DNA from: an uncultured Pseudomonadota bacterium
GTDB taxonomy: Bacteria; Myxococcota_A; UBA796; UBA9615
Direction: 5' to 3'
Assembly (NCBI GenBank): GCA_937907595.1
Contig: CALCXL010000062.1
Span: 1 to 11,727, forward strand
Length of the DNA: 11,727 nt
Every line of letters begins with the position of its first letter. Within the stretch, counting starts at the first letter, position 1. This document shows, piece by piece, positions 1 through 5,817 of the stretch. The position numbers and the translations under genes are program-made. Under the pieces are notes generated by a model. It was not told the DNA's origin. It did no database searches and worked only from the letters and a program-made list of their open reading frames with translations.

Positions 1-21
1 CTGCTGGCCACCCTGGAGTGA
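1..21 (+). CDS. 3' end of an unidentified upstream gene
   Basis: The first six codons read LLATLE and end at a TGA (19-21), four nucleotides before the next start codon. The tight spacing, and a GGAG at 15-18 inside these codons that serves the next gene, suggest an upstream gene in the same operon. Six residues are too few to identify a product, and the reading frame could be chance. Confidence 0.4.
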   Translation: MLATLE

Positions 22-25
22 CCGA

Positions 26-694
26 ATGAGAGACACGCAAGGTCTGGATCCGATGTGGGAGAACGACGCGCAGCGCGCCCGGGGCTCCCGGGTGATCGGC
101 GTCGCCACGGGCGCGGTGAAGGCGGTCGCCAGCCGCGTCGCCCCCCACCTGCTCAACTGGGCCTCGGCGCAGCGGCCGCAGGTCGTGGTCGCCTGGGGGC
201 TCAAGGAGTACCGGCTGCGGCGGGACGGCATCATCAGCGGCCGCCGAGAGGGCCCCGAGTGGGGCGACAACCCCCGCCGCAACTACAACGAGGCCGTGCA
301 GAAGCGCCAGGAGAAGGCGGCCGAGGCGCAGCCCAGCGAGCCGCCGACGGCCGCCGTGGTCGACGAGGGCCCGCCCGTGCCTGAGCCCCCCGTCGAGGAG
401 CCGGCTTCGCAGTCCATCGACCTGAGCGCAGCCGCTCTGGAGGCCGCCGTTCGGGGGGCGATGGGCATCAGCGACAGCGACGATGACGAGGAGATCTCCC
501 GCGATCCGATCCAGGTCAAGGAGCAGCTGAGCGCGGTGCGCAGGCTGCTGCAGGCGCTGGACGACGTCGCCGACTACGACCTGGTGGAGGCGGTGGACGA
601 GGAGCTGTACCAGCTGCACAAGGCGGTCGAGTACAAGCTCCGCAACCACAAGGCGTCCGAGGCGAAGGCCCAGCTGAACGACCTGTTCAAGTAG
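26..694 (+). CDS. Hypothetical protein with acidic hinge and helical C-terminus, coupled to the response regulator
   Basis: This 222-aa protein matches no family I recognise. It has no signal peptide and no clear membrane span, so it is probably cytoplasmic. Residues about 20-45 could form an amphipathic helix. Residues 50-90 are basic and contain a W/G/N-rich stretch. Residues 101-128 are a Pro/Glu/Ala linker, followed by an acidic patch (SDSDDDEE, about 149-156). Residues 161-222 are charged and strongly helical, possibly coiled coil. The ATG at 26 is preceded by GGAG (15-18) at 7-nt spacing; a second in-frame ATG at 53 is a weaker alternative. The TAG stop directly abuts the ATG of the regulator gene, which has no good ribosome binding site of its own, so translational coupling is likely. 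A role tied to that regulator is only an inference from position. Confidence 0.8.
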   Translation: MRDTQGLDPMWENDAQRARGSRVIGVATGAVKAVASRVAPHLLNWASAQRPQVVVAWGLKEYRLRRDGIISGRREGPEWGDNPRRNYNEAVQKRQEKAAEAQPSEPPTAAVVDEGPPVPEPPVEEPASQSIDLSAAALEAAVRGAMGISDSDDDEEISRDPIQVKEQLSAVRRLLQALDDVADYDLVEAVDEELYQLHKAVEYKLRNHKASEAKAQLNDLFK

Positions 695-2047
695 ATGACC
701 GCGCGCATCCTCATCGTCGACGACGAACCGAACATCCGCACGACGCTGGGCCGGGCGCTGGACCTGGAGGGCTTCGATGTCGTGCTGGCGTCGGACGCAG
801 CGTCCGGCGTCGCCGCTGTGGAGGAGTCGTCCCCCGATCTGGTGCTCCTGGACCTGAAGCTGCCAGACCACGACGGGCTCTGGGTCCTGCGGCAGGTCCG
901 CTCTCGAACGGACCCGCCGCCCGTGGTGATGATGACCGGCCACGGCAGCACCGACGCCGCCGTGGAGGCCATGAAGCTGGGCGCCATCGACTTCCTGGAG
1001 AAGCCGCTGGCCGTCGATCGGCTGCTGGTCACCCTGCGCAACGCGCTGCGCCTGGACTCCCTGGACCGCGACGTCGCGCAGCTTCGCCGCTCGGCCGAGA
1101 TCCGCCACGGCATGGTGGGCGAGTCCCCTGCCCTGTCCCGCGTGGTGCAGGCCGTCCGCCAGGCGGCGCCCACCCGGATGCGGGTGCTGATCACGGGCGA
1201 GAGCGGCGTGGGCAAGGAGCTGGTCGCGCGGGCGATCCACGACTGCAGCCGGCGCGCCGCGCGACGCTTCGTCGCCCTCAACTGCGCCGCCTTCGCCGAG
1301 AACCTGGTGGAGTCGGAGCTGTTCGGCCACGAGCGGGGCGCCTTCAGCGGGGCCGATCGCCGCCGGGAGGGCCGGTTCCAGCAGGCCGACGGCGGCACGC
1401 TCTTCCTGGACGAGGTCGGCGAGATGCCGCTGTCCATCCAGGCGAAGCTGCTGCGCGTGCTCGAGGAGCACGAGGTCCTGCCCCTGGGGGCGTCGCGCGC
1501 GGTGCCCGTCGACGTGAGGATCATCGCCGCCACCAACCGCGACCTGCAGGAAGAGGTGCAGCAGGGCCGCTTCCGCCTGGACCTCCTGCAGCGCCTGGAG
1601 GGCCTGCTCATCCACGTACCGCCCCTGCGCGCCCGCCGCGACGACATCCCCGCCCTGGCCCTGCACCTGCTGGACGCGTTCTGCCGGGACAACGAGTTCG
1701 AGCCGCGGGAGCTCACGGACGACGCCCTGCGCGCCCTGCAGGACTACGAGTGGCCAGGCAACGTGCGGCAGCTCGCCAACCGCGTGGGTCGGCTGGCGGC
1801 GATGACCCTGTCCAGCACCATCGACGGCGCGGACGTGCGCCGCGCCCTGCAGGACGTGCCGAAGCTGGAGGGCGCGGAGCTGCCCACCGAGGGCCCCCTG
1901 TACGCCGTGCTGGAGGCCCTGGAACGGCGGATCATCGAGGACCGCATCGCCCGCTTCGACGGCAACATGACCCGCGCCGCCGACGACCTTGGGCTGGAGC
2001 GCAGCCACCTCTACAAGAAGATCAAGAAGCTGGGCATCCAGCGCTGA
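695..2047 (+). CDS. Sigma-54-dependent response regulator, NtrC family (NtrX-like)
   Basis: A full-length 450-aa bacterial enhancer-binding protein. The receiver domain (about 4-118) has acidic D9/D10, phospho-acceptor D53 (in LLDLKLPDHDG), T81 and K103. The AAA+ domain (about 140-370) has Walker A GESGVGKE (168-175), the sigma-54-contacting loop as GAFSGA (215-220; the usual form is GAFTGA), Walker B GGTLFLDE (233-240) and the sensor II region WPGNVRQL (353-360). A Fis-type helix-turn-helix closes the protein (about 424-450, NMTRAADDLGLERSHLYKK). The REC-AAA-Fis order, the start ILIVDDEPNIR and the ERSHLYKKIKKLGI ending are closest to NtrX as I know the family. Once phosphorylated it should bind enhancers and use ATP to open sigma-54 promoters. 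A strong sigma-54 promoter and paired candidate sites lie just downstream, and an NtrY-like kinase is encoded at the end of that operon. Confidence 0.96.
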   Translation: MTARILIVDDEPNIRTTLGRALDLEGFDVVLASDAASGVAAVEESSPDLVLLDLKLPDHDGLWVLRQVRSRTDPPPVVMMTGHGSTDAAVEAMKLGAIDFLEKPLAVDRLLVTLRNALRLDSLDRDVAQLRRSAEIRHGMVGESPALSRVVQAVRQAAPTRMRVLITGESGVGKELVARAIHDCSRRAARRFVALNCAAFAENLVESELFGHERGAFSGADRRREGRFQQADGGTLFLDEVGEMPLSIQAKLLRVLEEHEVLPLGASRAVPVDVRIIAATNRDLQEEVQQGRFRLDLLQRLEGLLIHVPPLRARRDDIPALALHLLDAFCRDNEFEPRELTDDALRALQDYEWPGNVRQLANRVGRLAAMTLSSTIDGADVRRALQDVPKLEGAELPTEGPLYAVLEALERRIIEDRIARFDGNMTRAADDLGLERSHLYKKIKKLGIQR

Positions 2048-2055
2048 TCTCCCCT

Positions 2056-2095
2056 GTCTCCCCCGGGCCACGCTCCCCCGTGTCCCCCGGGACAC
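2056..2095. promoter_or_regulatory. Paired candidate enhancer sites for a sigma-54 activator
   Basis: Two 16-bp elements share 14 of 16 bases and lie exactly 24 bp apart: 2056-2071 and 2080-2095. The second, GTGTCCCCCGGGACAC, is an inverted repeat with 7-bp arms and a 2-bp centre; the first has two mismatched pairs. Their centres fall about 121 and 97 bp upstream of the predicted transcription start near 2185, a typical distance for binding sites of NtrC-family activators. The adjacent regulator is the obvious candidate to bind them, but this is inference. The second element could also fold as a 6-bp hairpin in RNA, yet no T-run follows it, so a terminator is less likely. Confidence 0.55.
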
Positions 2096-2158
2096 AGTCC
2101 GGGGAGCCGGCCGCAGCGTGAGCGCGTGAGTCTCCGCAATTTCGGCTACTTGCAGACA

Positions 2159-2174
2159 TGGCACGCCCCCTGCT
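2159..2174 (+). promoter_or_regulatory. Sigma-54 (-24/-12) promoter of the TPR lipoprotein-to-kinase operon
   Basis: The sequence reads TGGCACG-N4-CTGCT. It matches the sigma-54 consensus TGGCACG-N4-TTGCW at every defined position except the first T of the -12 element. The invariant GG (2160-2161) and GC (2172-2173) are separated by exactly 10 bp. The predicted start is near 2185, giving a leader of about 18 nt that contains the ribosome binding site at 2191-2196. The promoter follows directly on an NtrC-family activator gene and lies about 100 bp downstream of the paired palindromic elements. Confidence 0.85.
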
Positions 2175-2190
2175 TTGGAAGGAGAGCGAA

Positions 2191-2196
2191 GGGAGG
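2191..2196 (+). promoter_or_regulatory. Ribosome binding site that fixes the ATG at 2203
   Basis: GGGAGG lies 6 nt before the ATG at 2203. It supports this start over the in-frame ATG at 2158, which overlaps the -24 promoter element and would lie upstream of the predicted transcription start. Confidence 0.75.
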
Positions 2197-2202
2197 TGCC
2201 AC

Positions 2203-3192
2203 ATGCACCACGCCAACCGCCTGCTCCTCGTCCTCGTCCTCCTCCTGGCTGCCTGCGAGGCGACCGCGCCCACGGCCGCCGCGCCCACCTTGTCCATGGA
2301 AGCGGGCCCGCCCCGCATCGAGCTGGTCGATCTGTCCATGCCCTCGGAGGTGGAGCCCGAGCCGCCCACCCCCATGAGCGGCCCCCCGGTGCTGGCCCAG
2401 GAGGCCATCGCCCACCACGACCCGCGCTTTCACGACCACTTCCAGGAAGCGGTGATCCTCCGGGAGGAGGGCGCCGTCGGCGACGCCATCGACGCCCTGC
2501 GTCTGGCGCTCTTCGACGCCCCCGACTCCGCGGTGGCCTGGCAGCTGCTCGGCGAGAGCTACCTGGAGCTGGGCCGTCGGGCCCAGGGCATCCGCTGCAT
2601 CGAGCAGGCCCTGGAGCACGACCGGGACCTCGTCGGCGCCCACGAGATCCTCGCCGAAGACCAGCTGGACCGCGGCGAGGCAAAGGCCGCGCGCAAGCAC
2701 GTCGACCGGCTGGTGGCCTTGCAGCCCGAGTCGGCGCGGGCCCACCTGCTCCAGGCGCGCGCCTTCCTGGGGCTGTCCATGTGGCAGCAGGCCGTGGACG
2801 CCTCCCGCCGCGCCATCGCCCGGGACCCGCAGCAGGTGCAGGCCTACAACGCCCTGGGCTTCGCCGCGCTGCAGGTGGGCCGCGACGGCCTGGCCCTGCA
2901 GTACCTGGAGGCCGCGACGGAGCTCCCGGGCTTGCAGGCGCACATGGTCAACAACCTGGGGATCGCCTACGAGCGTGCCGGGCGGGACATGGACGCCCTG
3001 GAGGCCTTCGCCCGCGCGGCGACCATGCGGCCCGGCTACACCACGGCGGCGGCCAACCGGGATCGACTGCGGGAGGCGGTCGATCGGCAGGTGTCCGACG
3101 AGGTCGCCCGGATCCTGGCCGACCGGGTCGGGGAGCAGGGGCAGGCGGGGGCGGCGCTCGTCCTGCCCGCCGGCGACCAGGCCACGCCCTGA
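2203..3192 (+). CDS. TPR-repeat lipoprotein
   Basis: A 329-aa lipoprotein. The signal peptide (residues 1-17, core LLLVLVLLLAA) ends in a lipobox LAAC with the lipidated cysteine at position 18. Glu at +2 gives no clear Asp-type inner-membrane retention signal, so the outer membrane is likely. A Pro/Glu-rich linker (about 19-70) leads to roughly six tandem TPR units (about 78-278), with typical small and aromatic positions such as AWQLLGESYLELG and AYNALGFAALQVG. A charged C-terminal tail follows. TPR lipoproteins usually scaffold envelope complexes; the partner here is unknown. It is the first gene behind the sigma-54 promoter at 2159-2174. The start at 2203 is chosen for its ribosome binding site, signal peptide and position after the predicted transcription start. 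Confidence 0.92.
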   Translation: MHHANRLLLVLVLLLAACEATAPTAAAPTLSMEAGPPRIELVDLSMPSEVEPEPPTPMSGPPVLAQEAIAHHDPRFHDHFQEAVILREEGAVGDAIDALRLALFDAPDSAVAWQLLGESYLELGRRAQGIRCIEQALEHDRDLVGAHEILAEDQLDRGEAKAARKHVDRLVALQPESARAHLLQARAFLGLSMWQQAVDASRRAIARDPQQVQAYNALGFAALQVGRDGLALQYLEAATELPGLQAHMVNNLGIAYERAGRDMDALEAFARAATMRPGYTTAAANRDRLREAVDRQVSDEVARILADRVGEQGQAGAALVLPAGDQATP

Positions 3193-3194
3193 GC

Positions 3195-3235
3195 GGGGAA
3201 CCGACGCTCCCCCCCGGGGGTTCCCAGGGGGGAGC
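3195..3235 (+). promoter_or_regulatory. Interleaved GC-rich inverted repeats (possible attenuator or processing hairpin)
   Basis: Two helices share this stretch. One pairs GGGAACC (3196-3202) with GGTTCCC (3219-3225), a 7-bp stem. The other pairs GCTCCCCCC (3206-3214) with GGGGGGAGC (3227-3235), a 9-bp stem. The arms interleave, and the single nucleotide between the last two arms makes simultaneous formation unlikely, so the helices probably compete. No T-run follows, so this is not a standard intrinsic terminator. It sits just after the TPR gene stop and before a gene lacking a visible ribosome binding site, and could adjust expression between the first and second genes of the operon. Confidence 0.4.
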
Positions 3236-3274
3236 CGTTGGCGCCCACACCCTCCACTCCGGCATCCTGCACCC

Positions 3275-4555
3275 GTGAGACGCCTCCTCCCCCTCCTGTT
3301 CGTCGTCTGCCTCGTGCCGGGGGCGGCGTCGGCGGAGGGGGAGCGGGGCGTCGGTGCGTTCTACGACTCCTCCCTGTTGGCCTGGGTGGACGCGATCGCG
3401 CAGGCCCTCGTGCCGCGGCTTGAGGGAGGGTCGGAGCTCTCCCTGGAGGTGCAGTGCGCCGCGGGCCTGGACGAGCGCCGGGCCCGACGCGTCTTCGTGG
3501 AGCGGCTGGGCCGCCGGCTGGCCCATGAGTCGGTGCTGCTGAGCGAGCCCGGCCCCAGCCGCACGCACCTGGCGGTCACGCTCTCCCTGGAGGAGGGCGC
3601 CGCCTGGGCGGTGGGGCGGCTGCGCTTGCCGGGCGAACGGGACGGCGCGCTGGCGGTCTCCTGGCCCCTGGATCGGGAGCTGGAGGCGCTGCTTGCGGCG
3701 CCCCACGCTCGGCTGGGCCAGGGCCAGTGGGCCCTCGATCGGCTGGGCACCGTGCCGGCGGGCGTGCTCGATCTGGTGCTCCTCTCCCTGGACGACCGGG
3801 AGGGTGATGAGGTCGCGCTGCTGAGCGTCGACGGGCTGCGCACCCTGCGCTTCGACGAGGGCGCCGCCCGCCCCCAGGCCCTGGGTGGACCCTGGGCCCT
3901 GCCCGGACCGCCGCACGGCCGCTTCGCGTCGGGCTGGCTCGCCCCCTGGAACGACGGCCTCGCCCTCGCAACGTCGTCCTGGCCCGCGGGCGCCCTGGAC
4001 CCGCGAACGGGCCGCGGGATCGACGGGCCGGCGGGGCCGATGCTGAGGCAGCCGCGCGACGCCGCCCACCCCCGGACGCTGGAGGCGGACGCGCTGGGCG
4101 GGGCGGACCTCCGGCTGGCTCCCGTCGACGGCGCGCTGGCGCCCGTCCTGGCGGGGGCTCCCGCGCGGCTCCGCGACCTGCAGATCTGGCCCGGCGAGGA
4201 CGCCGCGGTCTGGGTCGGGCACGACGGCCGGTTGGGCGGGGTGCGACCGGGAGGCGGCCTTCTGGAACCCCCGGCGGCCCGGGTCGGCGATCGGATCGTC
4301 CTGGGGGACCTGGACGCGGACGGCCGGGTCGACCTGGCGGTGACCGAGGCCCTCGGTCCCGGCGAGCCGGACCGCCTGTCCCTGTTCCGACTGGACGAGC
4401 GTGGCTCTCCGCTGCTCTTTCAGGCCACGTTCGAGGGGAGCCTGGCCGCGCTCGCGCTGGGCGACCTGGACTTCGATGGGCAGCCGGATCTGCTGCTGGT
4501 CGAGGAGACGGGCAGCGATCGGGCGGTGCTCTGGCGCCTGGAGCGGCGGCGATGA
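3275..4555 (+). CDS. Secreted protein with FG-GAP/VCBS-type calcium-binding repeats
   Basis: A 426-aa exported protein of unknown function. The GTG at 3275 is chosen because it opens directly into a signal peptide (VRRLLPLLFVVCLVPGAASA, cleavage expected after residue 20); the open frame upstream overlaps the TPR gene and is low in plausibility. No clear ribosome binding site precedes the GTG. Near the C-terminus are two repeats, LGDLDADGRVDL (343-354) and LGDLDFDGQPDL (395-406), with the DxDxDGxxD calcium-binding pattern of FG-GAP/VCBS propeller blades. A degenerate third copy (LLSLDDREGDEVALL) lies around residues 170-184, so the C-terminal two-thirds may be a worn beta-propeller. The N-terminal 150 residues are not recognised. 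It sits between the TPR lipoprotein and a solute-binding-like protein in a probable sigma-54 operon, so a role in the envelope is likely. Confidence 0.85.
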   Translation: MRRLLPLLFVVCLVPGAASAEGERGVGAFYDSSLLAWVDAIAQALVPRLEGGSELSLEVQCAAGLDERRARRVFVERLGRRLAHESVLLSEPGPSRTHLAVTLSLEEGAAWAVGRLRLPGERDGALAVSWPLDRELEALLAAPHARLGQGQWALDRLGTVPAGVLDLVLLSLDDREGDEVALLSVDGLRTLRFDEGAARPQALGGPWALPGPPHGRFASGWLAPWNDGLALATSSWPAGALDPRTGRGIDGPAGPMLRQPRDAAHPRTLEADALGGADLRLAPVDGALAPVLAGAPARLRDLQIWPGEDAAVWVGHDGRLGGVRPGGGLLEPPAARVGDRIVLGDLDADGRVDLAVTEALGPGEPDRLSLFRLDERGSPLLFQATFEGSLAALALGDLDFDGQPDLLLVEETGSDRAVLWRLERRR

Positions 4556-5817
4556 GGCGCGCCCTCCTCCTGCTGATCCTCCTCCTGCCCGCCCCGGCCG
4601 CCGCCCGGCGCATGCCCACGGTGGGCGGCGACGTGCGCCTGGCCCTCAGCGCGGACCTCGCCGACGAGACCGCCCGGAGCGCGCGGAGCGTGCCCCTCCT
4701 GCGGCCCCCAGACCCCGACGATCCGCCCTGGCTCGCCCGCAGCCGCCCCCCCCTCGCCGGCACCGATCTGCGCAGCGACCGGGTGTCCGCGTTGGAGGGA
4801 GAGCCCGGCGGGCTCGTGTGGCGCCTGGGCGGAGAGGGCCTTCAGGCCGCCGTGGAGGACTGCCTCACCGGACCCGCTGCCTGGCCCGCCGCCGCGCTGC
4901 GCTCGGCAGGCGTCACCACGTCGGTGGCGGAGCGCCCCGGTGGCCTCTTGCTGCGGTTCAGCACGCCCGTCGGCGCCCTGCCCGAGCTCCTGTCCGGCTG
5001 CCCGATCGATGGCCCCGACGCCTTCGCAGGCGACCTGCCGCGGCTCGAACGTGCCGAGGGAGTCGGCGTCCATCGCCTGCTCTTCGTCCCTCCGGGCGCG
5101 CCCGCCGACCTGCTGGCCGAAGGGGCGGCCGCCCCCGGGCGCTCGCTGGTCGTCTCCGCCATCGACAGCGTCGTCCTGCTCATCCAGGGCGAACAGGCCC
5201 GAGCGGACGATCCCCTGGGCACCGGCAGCGGCGCCCGCGGGCTCGCCGCCTTCCGCGATCGCCTGCGCCCCGGCTTGATGGCGGAGGTGCTTGCGGGCGG
5301 GCGCGCCGAAGCCGCGCAAGGCCTGCTCCCCGACCGGCTGGCGCCTCGACGCCCTCCCCCCGACGACGCTGGCGCCGCCGCCCCGGATCGCTCCGCGTCG
5401 TCCCTCCGGCTGGCTCTGGACCGGGGAGACGGCGCGCTGCTCCAGGGGCTGGCGGCCCGCCTCACCGCCCTGGTGGACGCGCGCGGCGGGCGGGTGGTCC
5501 CCGAGCCGGGCGCCGCGTCGCGCCTGATCCAGTGGGGCCCGCCGACCCGCGACCCCGCCCTGGCGCTGCTGGCGCTGGCCGACCAGCAGCCGGCGCTGCG
5601 CTCCGAGGGGCTCACAGATCCCCGCCTGCTGGACGCCTCCCCGGCCCGCCGGCTGGAGGCCGCCCTGGATCTGGAGCGCCTCTGGATCGACGAACGCCGC
5701 GCCGTCCCCCTGCTCAGCGCCCGCCGCTGGATCGCCGTGCACCAGGACCTGCTGGGGGTGCGCCTGCGCCCCGACGGGGTGCCCCTGCTGGACCGCGCCT
5801 GGTGGAGGGTCCCGTGA
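4552..5817 (+). CDS. Secreted protein resembling a degenerate family-5 (Dpp/Opp) solute-binding protein
   Basis: A 421-aa exported protein. The signal peptide MRRALLLLILLLPAPAAA should be cut after residue 18. The mature start (PTVGGDVRLALSADL) recalls the GGxLxVAL opening of peptide-binding proteins. The C-terminus (about 365-418), with IDERRAVPLLSARRWIAV, LLGVRLRPDGVPLLD and a final AWW, recalls the closing segment of family-5 substrate-binding proteins. It is shorter than the usual 500-550 aa and Ala/Arg-rich, and no permease or ABC ATPase for import is encoded nearby. Direct transport is therefore doubtful, and a sensory role for the kinase encoded next is an inference. The ATG overlaps the previous stop as ATGA and is preceded by GGAG (4540-4543) at 8-nt spacing. 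The family assignment rests on remembered patterns and is moderate. Confidence 0.85.
   Translation: MRRALLLLILLLPAPAAARRMPTVGGDVRLALSADLADETARSARSVPLLRPPDPDDPPWLARSRPPLAGTDLRSDRVSALEGEPGGLVWRLGGEGLQAAVEDCLTGPAAWPAAALRSAGVTTSVAERPGGLLLRFSTPVGALPELLSGCPIDGPDAFAGDLPRLERAEGVGVHRLLFVPPGAPADLLAEGAAAPGRSLVVSAIDSVVLLIQGEQARADDPLGTGSGARGLAAFRDRLRPGLMAEVLAGGRAEAAQGLLPDRLAPRRPPPDDAGAAAPDRSASSLRLALDRGDGALLQGLAARLTALVDARGGRVVPEPGAASRLIQWGPPTRDPALALLALADQQPALRSEGLTDPRLLDASPARRLEAALDLERLWIDERRAVPLLSARRWIAVHQDLLGVRLRPDGVPLLDRAWWRVP

Noticed and set aside
574..1716. 380-codon minus-strand frame opposite the response regulator
   Set aside because: It is a Ser/Arg-rich antisense shadow of a regulator whose three domains are intact on the plus strand.
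2159..2201. Inverted repeat TGGCAC ... GTGCCA flanking the promoter and ribosome binding site
   Set aside because: The left arm is the -24 element itself and lies upstream of the predicted transcript, so no RNA hairpin can form. A 6-bp match over this distance is likely by chance.
2975..3274. N-terminal extension of the FG-GAP protein from an ATG at 2975
   Set aside because: It overlaps the TPR gene out of frame, is Arg/Pro-rich, and would bury the signal peptide at residue 101.
4401..5813. N-terminal extension making the kinase about 1015 aa
   Set aside because: The extension is Arg/Pro-rich and lies out of frame over the preceding exported-protein gene. The GTG at 5814 with its ribosome binding site and TM1 directly after it is the natural start.
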